From positions 372,001 to 436,000 of the forward strand of contig CAZICV010000001.1 of NCBI GenBank assembly GCA_964537925.1: DNA of 64,000 nucleotides, written 5' to 3'. This DNA is from SLDF01 sp964537925. GTDB taxonomy: Bacteria > Bacteroidota > Bacteroidia > Chitinophagales > Saprospiraceae. Positions 53,802 to 62,074 of this stretch are shown here, in pieces; within the stretch, counting starts at the first letter, position 1; every line of letters starts with the position of its first letter. A program made the translations under genes and the position numbers. The notes under the pieces are model-generated. The model was not told the DNA's origin, made no database searches, and saw only the letters and a list, made by a program, of their open reading frames with translations.

Positions 53802-55229
53802 ATGAAGAAAACCATCCTCGCCTTCCTGGCCATCCTGGCAGCGCTGCAACCCGCCTATCCCTGTTCGGCCATCGTGCTGAAAAACAACGGCCGTATCCTC
53901 CTGGCCAAGAATTTCGACTGGACCTATGGCGAAGGAATGATTGTCAAGAACCTCCGGGGCGCCCGGAAAAGAGCCTATTATACCCACGCAGGAGAACAAA
54001 CCACATGGACCAGCAAATACGGCAGTATCACGTTCAACCAGAACGGGAAGGAAATGCCCTACGGCGGCATGAACGAAAATGGCCTGGTCGTCGAGATGCT
54101 GTGGATGGATCTGACCAGGTACAACATCAACGACGACAAACCCTACCTGAATGAACTGGAATGGATCCAGTACCAGCTCGACAACTTCAGTACAGTCCGA
54201 GAGATCGCTGACCACCTGGATCAGCTCAAGATCTATCCCATCAAGGGAAAGATCCACTATATCCTCACCGACACGACGGGTGAATCGCTGATCATCGAGT
54301 ACCTGAACGGCAAACCCATCGCCTACCCGAAAGAAGCCCATACCTGCCAGGCCATTACGAATAACGCGGTCATTCATTCGGAGCCTTTCAAAAACCAGGT
54401 AAAGGGTATCCGCAAGAACAACACAGCACCTACCTACCGGTACTACAAGCTCGAGCAGGAGATCTCCGGTATCCGGGAACAAGAGAAGATCAACACCGCG
54501 TATGCCTTTGATATCCTGGAAAAAGTCGCCATCCCCAAAGGCGGCTTCCGGACGATGTGGAGCATTGTCTACGATGTTGCCGGCAAGCAAATTTCATTCT
54601 TCACGGAGACACATAGGAAAATCAAGACGATACGCCTGGCCGACCTTGATTTCAATGAAGGACTGTCCTGTTTTAGCTTGAACCAGGATACACATACCGA
54701 CCTGGGTAACGAGCTGCTGGAAACCCTCACAGAATCGATCAACTACAACTGTCTTTCTCCTTCCCTGATCCACCTGGGCTTCGACGAGCTCCTAACAAGA
54801 GAGTTAAGCCACCGGCAATTTGCGGATGACAATAGCCGATCCAGTGCCTTCGCCAGCGGGTATTTTCACTTTGATATTTCCGCCCCGTTAGAAGAAGAGA
54901 AGCAGACAACATTTGTAGCGGTCATGGCCGGCGAACAGGATTTCCGGCGCAGGCAGGCCGTCGCAGGAGGGTATCTCTACGGCAGTGCTGGCAAGGGTAC
55001 ACTGAGCTTTCACATATATGGTCTGAAAAACGGCGCCTATTCGATGCTGGCATTCATTGACGCCAACAAAAACCGGCGGCCGGACTTCGGCAAAAAGGGC
55101 AAACCCGGTGAAAAGTACGCTACGTTTGCCGACAGGACTTTCTCAGGCCAGGGTGAGCTCAGTTTTTCAAACACTTCAGCGGTATTCGACCGGTCAAACG
55201 CCCGCGTCTTCGTTACCTGGAGGCAGTGA
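53802..55229 (+). CDS. Exported Ntn hydrolase of the choloylglycine hydrolase/penicillin V acylase family, with C-terminal DUF2141-like domain
   Basis: A 475-residue linear-amide C-N hydrolase. A signal peptide (residue 1-20) ends directly before Cys21 (AYP-CSAIVLKNNGRILLAKNFDW), so cleavage exposes the N-terminal cysteine nucleophile of this family. Further family positions are the Asp in KNFDWT, YGGMNENGLVVEML, and NNAVIHSEPF. The C-terminal part (about residue 385-475: LSFHIYGLKNGAYSMLAFIDANKNRRPDFGKKGKPGEKYATF) looks like a DUF2141 domain. Substrates may be bile-salt-like conjugates, beta-lactam or acyl-homoserine-lactone amides; the sequence does not decide. The periplasmic or outer-surface location is inferred from the leader. 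Confidence 0.82.
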   Translation: MKKTILAFLAILAALQPAYPCSAIVLKNNGRILLAKNFDWTYGEGMIVKNLRGARKRAYYTHAGEQTTWTSKYGSITFNQNGKEMPYGGMNENGLVVEMLWMDLTRYNINDDKPYLNELEWIQYQLDNFSTVREIADHLDQLKIYPIKGKIHYILTDTTGESLIIEYLNGKPIAYPKEAHTCQAITNNAVIHSEPFKNQVKGIRKNNTAPTYRYYKLEQEISGIREQEKINTAYAFDILEKVAIPKGGFRTMWSIVYDVAGKQISFFTETHRKIKTIRLADLDFNEGLSCFSLNQDTHTDLGNELLETLTESINYNCLSPSLIHLGFDELLTRELSHRQFADDNSRSSAFASGYFHFDISAPLEEEKQTTFVAVMAGEQDFRRRQAVAGGYLYGSAGKGTLSFHIYGLKNGAYSMLAFIDANKNRRPDFGKKGKPGEKYATFADRTFSGQGELSFSNTSAVFDRSNARVFVTWRQ

Positions 55230-55304
55230 CCCGGCCGGAGAAAAGACTCATTGGCTGGCTGATGCTTCAAAAAGAATTCGAAATCGAACCCGTAATCTTG
55301 CATC

Positions 55305-55979
55305 ATGAAGATCCTGGTCATAGAGGACGAATATGAACTCGCGCAAAGCATCGCAGAATACCTCGCTGAGGAAAACTACCTGTGTGAGTTTGCCACTACC
55401 TTCCGGCAGGCGATGGACAAAATCGGGACCTATGGCTACGACTGTATCCTGCTGGATATCATGCTGCCTGATGGCGACGGCATGAGAATCCTGGAAGCGC
55501 TCAGGGACCAGGCCAAACAGGACGGGGTCATCATCATCTCTGCCAAAGACGCCCTGGACGACAAGATCAAAGGACTGCAGATCGGCGCGGACGACTACCT
55601 GACCAAACCTTTCCACCTGTCGGAGCTGGCAGCCAGGGTCTACTCCCTCATCCGCCGAAAACAGTTTGGCAACTCAAACATCGTCCGGCAGCACGAGTTA
55701 CAGATCGACCTGCCCGCCCGTACAGTCCAGGTACATGGCGAACCCGTCTTCCTCACCAGGAAAGAGTTTGACCTCCTCCTCTACTTTATCGGGAACAAAA
55801 ACCGCGTCATCTCTAAAAGCACCCTGGCGGAACACCTGTCCGGAGACCTGGCCGATATGCTGGACAACCATGACTTCGTATACGCCCACATAAAAAACCT
55901 GAAGAAAAAACTCGGCGACGCCGGCTGCGAAAATTACCTGAAGACCGTCTATGGCACCGGGTACAAATGGGAAGGATAA
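55305..55979 (+). CDS. Two-component response regulator, OmpR/PhoB type
   Basis: A 224-residue DNA-binding response regulator. The receiver domain (1-118) has the acidic pair Glu7-Asp8 in VIEDEYE, phosphoacceptor Asp51 in CILLDIMLPDG and the lysine in DDYLTKPF. The winged-helix output domain (about 130-224) shows VFLTRKEFDLLLYFIGNKNRVISKSTLAEHL and YLKTVYGTGYKWEG. The partner kinase gene starts 53 bases downstream. Target genes are unknown; the outer-membrane genes behind the kinase are candidates by position. Confidence 0.94.
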   Translation: MKILVIEDEYELAQSIAEYLAEENYLCEFATTFRQAMDKIGTYGYDCILLDIMLPDGDGMRILEALRDQAKQDGVIIISAKDALDDKIKGLQIGADDYLTKPFHLSELAARVYSLIRRKQFGNSNIVRQHELQIDLPARTVQVHGEPVFLTRKEFDLLLYFIGNKNRVISKSTLAEHLSGDLADMLDNHDFVYAHIKNLKKKLGDAGCENYLKTVYGTGYKWEG

Positions 55980-56032
55980 CGGGCCGGTGAACAGCATACG
56001 CTGACGAACAAACCGATGCAAAGGAAGACCGG

Positions 56033-57334
56033 ATGAAAAAACTGCTGACCAAGACACTGAGGGCATTTACGATCTATTCGCTCGCCGTGCTGGCGGCAAG
56101 CGTTCCGGCTTACTACTACCTGGTGGACAGCATCTGGCTGCGTGAACTGGATGAACACAATGAAATAATCGCCGACAGGATAGAAAACGAACTGAACAGG
56201 CTCCGGCTGACCGAGGCAGAGCTCGCCCGGAGCATTGAGCTGTGGAACAAGATACAGCCGGGGACCAACCTGGAGGCGGTCCGCCCGGCTGCACATCTGC
56301 CCGACAGCGTCTATACCATCATGAGGCCAAATCCCTATGCGGGTGACGATACCAAAGACCGTTTCAGGGGATTGTCAAAACTAATCCGGGTCAACGGGCA
56401 TCCCTACAGGCTGACCGTAGAGACCAATGTGGAAGAGACCGAGGAGACCGTGCTGGCGATCGCAGCCATCACCTTCTTTTTCTTCCTGGTCCTGGTTGTC
56501 GGCTTTCTCATCCTCAACAGGCGATTGTCCGCACAACTATGGCGGCCGTTTCGCAGCACATTGGCCAGGTTGAAAGCCTTTCATCTGAACCAACAGGCCC
56601 CGGTGAGATTCGACCGGTCCGATACACTTGAATTTGAAGAACTGAATACAGCCCTGGACAAGTTGCTGGGGCACAGTATCTCCGTCTACAAAACACAGAA
56701 GGAGTTCACCGAAAATGCCTCGCATGAACTGCAGACCCCACTCGCCATTATCAAGAACAAGCTGGACCTGCTGCTGCAGAAAGAACCGCTGACCGGGCGA
56801 CAGTACGAGATCATCGAGGAGATCAACCGCGCGCTGACCCGGATCACGCGGATCAACAGAAATCTTCTGTTGCTCGCCAGGATGGAAAATCACCAGTTTG
56901 ACGACAATGAGACGGTCGACATCAGCATCCTGACCGGGCAGTGCCTGGAACAGCTAAAGGAGCACTCGGACAATAAGGGCATACATGTCGGGACAGTGCT
57001 GGAACAGCATGTAACGACCCAGGGAAACAAAGGCCTGATCGAGATACTGATCAACAACCTCCTGCTGAACGCTATCCGGCACAACCGGCCAGGCGGAACC
57101 ATCGATGTGTTCCTCAGCAAAGAGGAGCTGTCGGTTTCCAATTCAGGCGGCGAGGCGCTGGATGACGCCGCTATGTTCAAGCGTTTTGCCAAGACCTCGC
57201 ACGAACATGCGGGGTCCGGCCTGGGACTGGCCATCATCAAACAGGTCTGCAATCGCCACGACTGGACGATCAGCTACCTGTACGAGGAGAGCCTGCATCA
57301 TTTTTCTATCCGCTTCCGAACGACCATTCATTGA
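56033..57334 (+). CDS. Sensor histidine kinase (HisKA/HATPase)
   Basis: A 433-residue membrane kinase. Helix 1 (about 10-30) and helix 2 (about 140-162) enclose a periplasmic sensor region of about 110 residues. The H-box FTENASHELQTPLAII places the phosphorylated histidine at 231. The N-box is NLLLNAIRHNRPGG and the G-box GSGLGLAIIKQV. The D/F region between them is shorter than usual. It works with the OmpR-type regulator directly upstream. The signal is unknown. Confidence 0.93.
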   Translation: MKKLLTKTLRAFTIYSLAVLAASVPAYYYLVDSIWLRELDEHNEIIADRIENELNRLRLTEAELARSIELWNKIQPGTNLEAVRPAAHLPDSVYTIMRPNPYAGDDTKDRFRGLSKLIRVNGHPYRLTVETNVEETEETVLAIAAITFFFFLVLVVGFLILNRRLSAQLWRPFRSTLARLKAFHLNQQAPVRFDRSDTLEFEELNTALDKLLGHSISVYKTQKEFTENASHELQTPLAIIKNKLDLLLQKEPLTGRQYEIIEEINRALTRITRINRNLLLLARMENHQFDDNETVDISILTGQCLEQLKEHSDNKGIHVGTVLEQHVTTQGNKGLIEILINNLLLNAIRHNRPGGTIDVFLSKEELSVSNSGGEALDDAAMFKRFAKTSHEHAGSGLGLAIIKQVCNRHDWTISYLYEESLHHFSIRFRTTIH

Positions 57335-57356
57335 GTCCATCTCATAAAAAACATGT

Positions 57357-57968
57357 ATGAAAACACTTTTGTCCGCCTTATTCGCCGTCATAGCTTCAGC
57401 TATGCTGAGCACCAACCTGTCTGCCCAGGAAAACAAGGCAAAAACGCTATGGGGAAATACCAGTCTGCAAAAACCTGGCTTTATGGCCTCTCCCAGCTTT
57501 GGCCTTACGCAGATAGACGGCGCAACCGTATCCTTGCTGCACCTGCGGGCCGGTATGGTCTTTGGAGATAAGCTCACCGCAGGAGGTTTTTTCAATCTAT
57601 CTGTGAATGAATTCATTCCGCAAAGCGAAACAGAGCAGGGAATATATATGGACTACAAAGCATGGGGCGCTTTCCTGGAGTACACCATTTACTCCGACAA
57701 TATCTTTCACGCCACATTTCCGCTGCTCATCGGCCGGGGAGAGGTAGAAATGGACAGTGAGACCTACGATCCGCGTTTGGGAGAGTCTGGGTTTCTCGTG
57801 ATAGAACCCGGAGCTTTGCTGGAAATAAACCTGCATGACCACATCAGGCTCAACCTGGGGATAACCTATCGGGTGGTCGGCAACATGACTTATCGCAATC
57901 TCGATCAGTCGGATATCTCCGGGCTATCGGTGCAAGTGGGGATAAAGGCAGGCTTATTCGGGAGGTAG
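57357..57968 (+). CDS. Putative outer-membrane or periplasmic protein
   Basis: A 203-residue protein with a clear signal peptide (residue 1-23, ending LSTNLSA-QE). The mature part alternates polar and hydrophobic residues in strands (FMASPSFGLTQIDGATVSLLHLRAGMVFGDKLTAGGFFNLSV, IRLNLGITYRVV, LSVQVGIKAGLF), as in a small beta-barrel. No named family recognised. It starts 22 bases after the kinase gene and may be part of its operon or regulon. Confidence 0.75.
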   Translation: MKTLLSALFAVIASAMLSTNLSAQENKAKTLWGNTSLQKPGFMASPSFGLTQIDGATVSLLHLRAGMVFGDKLTAGGFFNLSVNEFIPQSETEQGIYMDYKAWGAFLEYTIYSDNIFHATFPLLIGRGEVEMDSETYDPRLGESGFLVIEPGALLEINLHDHIRLNLGITYRVVGNMTYRNLDQSDISGLSVQVGIKAGLFGR

Positions 57969-58046
57969 TATCGGCGCACAACGTTTCCAGAATTCAAAAT
58001 CTCTTCCAAATCGCTTCAAAGCTTTGTAGTACATACAGAGACACAC

Positions 58047-59477
58047 ATGAAGCACCTACTGGTATATTTCCTCTTGTTTTCAATCGCTCGTCTTTCATCG
58101 GCGCAGCCTATAGACAGCCCTGCTACTGCCGTTGACCATATAACCGGCGACAGCCTTTCATTTATAAAGTCAAAACGGATGTCCGACGCCGACCTGTCCA
58201 GGAAACGGGAGGGAACATTCGTCACCGGTATACCCGATTTTTCTTCTGACCCGGTCACCGGGTTTGGATTCGGAGCGAGGACCAACCTGTTCTGGAACGG
58301 TAGCCGGGACAACGCGCTTTTTCCCTACACACCCTACCTCGCAAGATTAAAGGCCAATGCTGCCTACTACAGTTCCAATGCACGGGAACTTGTACTGTCA
58401 CTGGATATCCCCTACTACCGCGGGACACGCTGGCGCTTCAAGATTGACTTCAAAGCCCAGCAAAATCCCGCCAACTTATATTTTGGCCTGACAGAATACA
58501 CGCTTGATCCTTTACGCCTTCCCTCCACTCCCACTGACGGAGAGACCTACGACAGGTATCGCGATTTTGACCGGGCGAGAAAAACGATCAGGCCGGGGGC
58601 AAGCGGCGAGCCGGCCTTCGTCACGGACGCGCTTTCCAACCGGTTCCGTGAAACGGAATTTATGCTCAACCTGAAGGCCGACTATGCGCTGGGTGCAGGC
58701 AGGTGGCGCATCATGGGCGGCTATGAGATCCAACACCTCAGCTATGCCACTTTTGAAGGGCTTGAAACCGACGCGATCGACCCGGTGACCGGTACACATA
58801 CAACCGCTCCCAACGGTACTTCACTGCTGAGACGGGATTTTGATCAAGGGCGCATATCGGGCCTGGACGGTGGCTGGGTTTCTATCATCCAGACGGCGCT
58901 GATCTACGACACCAGGGACTTCGAACCTGACCCGACCAGTGGTGCCTATTTTGAGATCGCCAATGAGTACGCGGGCAAGTATATCGGCTCCCAGTTTGAC
59001 TTTGACAAACTGTTCATACAGGGCCGGTACTACCAGCAATTGCCCTGGGGACCGAGAACAGTGCTGGCCGGGCGGATCGGGATCGGTACTGTCTTCGGAA
59101 AAAACGCGCCTTTCTTTGAGTACCAGGACCAGTGGAGCCCCGAAGCCAGCGTCAACGCGCTGGGCGGCAGACATTCCCTGCGCGGGTACCGGGCCAACAG
59201 GTTCCTGGCCAGGTCGATGTGGTTCACGAATATCGAGCTGAGGATCAGGCTCGCTGAATTCCAGGCAGGACGGCAACATTTTGCCTTCGGTATAGCCCCT
59301 TTCTTTGACGCCGGTACTGTGAGGGATCGCTGGCAGGATCTAAGCTTGAGGGACATAAAGATCGCCGGCGGCGGCGGTTTGAGAATCGCATGGAACCAGT
59401 CCACCGTGCTATCGTTTGACTATGGCAGGTCCAGAGAAGACAGGCTGTTCTTCTTCGGGATCGGGCAGGCGTTCTAA
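58047..59477 (+). CDS. Outer-membrane beta-barrel protein, BamA/TamA-like (surface antigen D15 domain)
   Basis: A 476-residue exported protein: signal peptide to about residue 19 (RLSSA-QP), then the segment KREGTFVTGIPDFSSDPVTGFGFGARTNLFWNG typical of Bacteroidota D15-like proteins (DUF5982 type). A barrel of repeated amphipathic strands follows, with GGRHSLRGYRANRF about 100 residues from the end, which corresponds to the conserved RGY loop motif of the Omp85 family. It ends in Phe (FFFGIGQAF), as outer-membrane barrels do. No POTRA domains are seen. It is probably a specialised Omp85-like porin or exporter. Confidence 0.85.
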   Translation: MKHLLVYFLLFSIARLSSAQPIDSPATAVDHITGDSLSFIKSKRMSDADLSRKREGTFVTGIPDFSSDPVTGFGFGARTNLFWNGSRDNALFPYTPYLARLKANAAYYSSNARELVLSLDIPYYRGTRWRFKIDFKAQQNPANLYFGLTEYTLDPLRLPSTPTDGETYDRYRDFDRARKTIRPGASGEPAFVTDALSNRFRETEFMLNLKADYALGAGRWRIMGGYEIQHLSYATFEGLETDAIDPVTGTHTTAPNGTSLLRRDFDQGRISGLDGGWVSIIQTALIYDTRDFEPDPTSGAYFEIANEYAGKYIGSQFDFDKLFIQGRYYQQLPWGPRTVLAGRIGIGTVFGKNAPFFEYQDQWSPEASVNALGGRHSLRGYRANRFLARSMWFTNIELRIRLAEFQAGRQHFAFGIAPFFDAGTVRDRWQDLSLRDIKIAGGGGLRIAWNQSTVLSFDYGRSREDRLFFFGIGQAF

Positions 59478-59500
59478 ACCCTTACACAACTTGCAGGCAG

Positions 59501-59917
59501 ATGTGGTGGACATACGCTATACTATCGGCCCTCTTCGCTTCGCTCACGGCGATCTTCGCCAAACTGGGCGTAGCCGCACTCAACCCAAACCTTGCCACAG
59601 CGATCCGCACGGTCGTCGTGCTCTGCATGATCTGGGCGATCGTGTTGTTCAGGAACGAAGCCAAAGGCATCAGTTCCCTTTCCAGGCAACATATAGCTTA
59701 TCTCGTCATATCCGGTATGGCGACAGGCTTGTCCTGGTTATTCTATTTCAAAGCGCTGCAGGCAGGCAATCTCTCCCAGGTAGCGGCGGTGGACAAGCTG
59801 AGCGTAGCGCTGACGATTGTCCTGTCGGTACTCTTCCTCGGCGAGGCCCTTACCCTGAAGACAGCCGTCGGGGCAGGCCTGATCATAGCAGGCACGCTGG
59901 TCCTCATCTCGAAATGA
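59501..59917 (+). CDS. EamA-family small membrane transporter
   Basis: A 138-residue protein with four or five helices and a single EamA unit (WWTYAILSALFASLTAIFAKLGVAALNPNLATAIRTVVVLCMIWAIV...KLSVALTIVLSVLFLGEALTLKTAVGAGLIIAGTLVLI). Most EamA transporters have two units and about 300 residues. Single-unit forms exist and are expected to dimerise. No second half is found downstream, and the gene has a clean start and stop, so I see a natural small form. Substrate unknown. Confidence 0.85.
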   Translation: MWWTYAILSALFASLTAIFAKLGVAALNPNLATAIRTVVVLCMIWAIVLFRNEAKGISSLSRQHIAYLVISGMATGLSWLFYFKALQAGNLSQVAAVDKLSVALTIVLSVLFLGEALTLKTAVGAGLIIAGTLVLISK

Positions 59918-60010
59918 GTCCATCCGGTCCTTGCTGCAGGGATGACAGGTCCTGTAAGCGCCTTTTCTCTCCATCATCTGCCAGGGCGCTGCTACCCTTG
60001 CCAAACTCAT

Positions 60011-60036
60011 AAAAAGTCCGTATCTTTTAAAGATGG
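60011..60036 (+). repeat. Dispersed repeat, copy 3
   Basis: AAAGTCCGTATCTTTTAAAG preceded by two more A and followed by ATGGA. It lies in the 336-base gap between the EamA and ArsR genes. Apart from this copy and the ArsR promoter region the gap shows nothing. Confidence 0.78.
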
Positions 60037-60177
60037 ACCATGTCCATCCTCCACCCTCAATAGGTCTCTACTCTATCTACCGGGCCAGGAAGGCTCAACC
60101 GACACGCCCGGGTTAGAGGCACACAGCCAATATGTACGCTCCCCGACCGGAAGCAACGCCATTTAGAGCGAGAAAAC

Positions 60178-60229
60178 CAATCGCAAACTTGCGCAATCGA
60201 ACACTTGCACATATATTTGCAATCGATTG
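60178..60229 (+). promoter_or_regulatory. Promoter and candidate operator of the ArsR-type operon
   Basis: TTG at 60189-60191, a 20-base spacer, and TATATTTG at 60212-60219 give a near-perfect Bacteroidota promoter. CAATCG occurs three times (60178, 60194, 60220), and the last forms the perfect palindrome CAATCGATTG at 60220-60229, right after the -7 element and 25 bases before the ArsR start. This is a plausible autoregulatory operator. Confidence 0.6.
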
Positions 60230-60253
60230 ATAGCATATCAACACGCCGTACCC

Positions 60254-60568
60254 ATGAGAAGAGATGTATTCCAGGCCATCGCAGATCCTACCCGCCGGGC
60301 TATCCTGGTCCTGATCGCGGCACAGGCTATGACGCCTAATGCACTAGCCGAACACTTTGACAGCAGCAGGCAGGCAGTATCCAACCATATACGGATACTG
60401 GCAGAATGCCAGCTCATCAGCCCGCAACAGAGCGGCCGGGAGATCTACTACCACCTCAATCCACAGAAAATGAGCGAAATCGACAAGTGGCTGGAGCAGT
60501 TCAGACAGCTCTGGGAAAACCGTTTCAATCGCCTGGATAACCTGTTGGACAACCTCAAATCACAATAA
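60254..60568 (+). CDS. ArsR-family transcriptional regulator
   Basis: A 104-residue winged-helix repressor: MRRDVFQAIADPTRRAILVLIAAQAMTPNALAEHFDSSRQAVSNHIRILAECQLISPQQSGREIYYHLN. It lacks the metal-binding ELCVCDL box of true ArsR/SmtB metal sensors, so it belongs to the group paired with SRPBCC (AHSA1) proteins. The frame opens at 60227, but the ATG at 60254 matches the family start. The SRPBCC gene follows after 7 bases. Confidence 0.9.
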   Translation: MRRDVFQAIADPTRRAILVLIAAQAMTPNALAEHFDSSRQAVSNHIRILAECQLISPQQSGREIYYHLNPQKMSEIDKWLEQFRQLWENRFNRLDNLLDNLKSQ

Positions 60569-60575
60569 TCACACT

Positions 60576-61076
60576 ATGTCAGCAAACAACCGAAAAACCG
60601 TGATCACTGCCGAAGAAGGCAAACAAGAGCTCTTCATCATCCGCGAATTCGACGCGCCGCGTGAGCTCGTCTTCCGTGCCTTCTCTGAGGCCGACCTGCT
60701 CATACAGTTCCTCGGCCCCGACGAACTCACCATGACCATCGACTACTTTGACTTCAGGAGCGGAGGCTCCTATCGCTACATCCACAGCGACGCCCATGGC
60801 AACGCCTACGGGTTTAACGGCGCCATACACGAGGCATCTGCCCCGGAGCGGATCATACAGACCTTCGAATTTGAAGGGATGCCGGAGCGCGGACATGTCA
60901 GTTTGGATACTTCCCTCTTCGAATCGCTGCCCGATGGCAGGACCCGGCTCACGATACAGTCTGTCTTCAGGTCAGTAGCGGACCGTGACGGCCTGATCAT
61001 GTCGGGTATGGAGATGGGTGTCGAAGCCGGGTACAGGAAACTTGACCAGCTCCTCGCCAAAGGACTACCTTCATGA
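60576..61076 (+). CDS. SRPBCC (AHSA1-like) domain protein
   Basis: A 166-residue protein of the START/Bet v1-like SRPBCC fold, which forms a ligand-binding cavity. Typical segments are IREFDAPRELVFRAFSEADLLIQFLGPDE, GGSYRYIHSDAHGNAYGFNGAIHEASAPERIIQTFEFEGMPERGHV, and a C-terminal MEMGVEAGYRKLDQLLAK. Proteins of this type are often translated with an ArsR-like partner; ligand and action are unknown. The stop codon overlaps the next start by four bases. Confidence 0.87.
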   Translation: MSANNRKTVITAEEGKQELFIIREFDAPRELVFRAFSEADLLIQFLGPDELTMTIDYFDFRSGGSYRYIHSDAHGNAYGFNGAIHEASAPERIIQTFEFEGMPERGHVSLDTSLFESLPDGRTRLTIQSVFRSVADRDGLIMSGMEMGVEAGYRKLDQLLAKGLPS

Positions 61077-61465
61077 AAAACACACTGTTTAAAAGCATCG
61101 GCGCCGTACTTGCAGGCCTGGTGGCAGGCGCAGTGCTTTCTGTCGGCATGGATTTCACACTTTCAGCAGCAGGGATACTGGATATGGATCGTTTCAAGGA
61201 CAATCCTTCCTGGTTGGTCCTGGTCGTAGCGCTGTACCGGTTCCTGTTCAACACCGCAGGCTGTTATATCGCGGCTGCGCTCGCCCCTGCAAGACCCATG
61301 CGGCACGCTCTGGCACTCGGATTCCTGGGGCTCCTGCTCAGCCTGCTCGGATCATTCATGATGTGGGATCAGGCCGTAGCCTGGTACAATATTTCCATCA
61401 TCCTCATGGCCCTGCCCTGCGCATGGATCGGAGGCAGACTGTATCTCAACAACATAAAGCGATGA
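61073..61465 (+). CDS. Four-helix membrane protein of unknown function
   Basis: A 130-residue protein with four hydrophobic helices (about residue 5-28, 43-65, 77-97 and 102-122). Sequence features such as AVLAGLVAGAVLSVGMDF and NTAGCYIAAALAPARPMRHALALGFLGLL are seen in small membrane proteins near ArsR/SRPBCC genes. It overlaps both neighbours by four bases (ATGA), so it is translationally coupled in this operon. No function assigned. Confidence 0.8.
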   Translation: MKNTLFKSIGAVLAGLVAGAVLSVGMDFTLSAAGILDMDRFKDNPSWLVLVVALYRFLFNTAGCYIAAALAPARPMRHALALGFLGLLLSLLGSFMMWDQAVAWYNISIILMALPCAWIGGRLYLNNIKR

Positions 61466-61875
61466 GTAAATCCAAAGACGTCAACGACCCGGAAAAAGTG
61501 ACCGAATATATCGGCCGGCTGGAACCCGCCTTTGCCGAACTGATCGAGACCATCCGCCGGGCTATCCTGGATACAGATAGCTCGATCGGCGAGCAGATCA
61601 AGTGGAACTCTCCCAGTTTCTTTTACGCGGGCGAAATGGCCCCCTTCGATCCCAAAGAGTACAAACGGGATATCGTAGTGATCAATATCCGCAAGGGCGT
61701 CGCCCTGCTGGTGTTCCCGACCGGCGCCCGCATACCGGATACGACCGGGCTGCTGGAAGGCAACTACACAGATGGGAGGCGGATGGTGACTTTCCGGGCG
61801 ATCGCGGAAGTACATGCACGGGCGACAGACCTGCAGCAGGTGATCCGGCAGTGGCTGGACACCGTTGAAAGATAA
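61462..61875 (+). CDS. DUF1801 domain protein (YdhG-like)
   Basis: A 137-residue cytoplasmic protein of the DUF1801 family: PEKVTEYIGRLEPAFAELIETIRRAILDTDSSIGEQIKWNSPSFFYAGEMAPFDP, then DIVVINIRKGVALLVFPTGARIPDTTGLLEGNYTDGRRMVTFRAIAEV. The fold resembles iron-chaperone-like proteins, but the role in bacteria is unclear. The start at 61462 overlaps the previous stop (ATGA). It is the last gene of the ArsR operon, followed by a strong hairpin. Confidence 0.85.
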   Translation: MSKSKDVNDPEKVTEYIGRLEPAFAELIETIRRAILDTDSSIGEQIKWNSPSFFYAGEMAPFDPKEYKRDIVVINIRKGVALLVFPTGARIPDTTGLLEGNYTDGRRMVTFRAIAEVHARATDLQQVIRQWLDTVER

Positions 61876-61880
61876 TGCAG

Positions 61881-61915
61881 AGCGTTGTACGGGTAATGAT
61901 TGCCCGTACAACGCT
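61881..61915 (+). terminator. Strong hairpin ending the ArsR operon
   Basis: Thirteen-base perfect arms AGCGTTGTACGGG/CCCGTACAACGCT with a 9-base loop and imperfect extension at the base, six bases after the DUF1801 stop. The following sequence has only a short T-run. Confidence 0.7.
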
Positions 61916-61929
61916 TTGCAGAAGCCCGG

Positions 61930-61954
61930 AAAAGTCCGTATCTTTTAAGGATGG
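61930..61954 (+). repeat. Dispersed repeat, copy 4
   Basis: AAAGTCCGTATCTTTTAAGG, one base different from the common core (the last A of the core is G), followed by ATGG. It lies 15 bases after the hairpin ending the ArsR operon and upstream of the Rossmann-fold gene. Confidence 0.75.
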
Positions 61955-62074
61955 ACACGTTGTATAGTGTCATGTTACGGGATCGGATAGCTTTGTTCCC
62001 TCTCCGAATGTGTATCTTACATTCGGCCTCCGGCAGTCTGTATAGCTTTCAGGTTACCTGCAAAAACACATATC

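Noticed and set aside
59501..59917. EamA gene as a truncated pseudogene
   Set aside because: Start, stop and helix pattern are clean, and single-unit EamA proteins are known, so it is kept as a complete small transporter.
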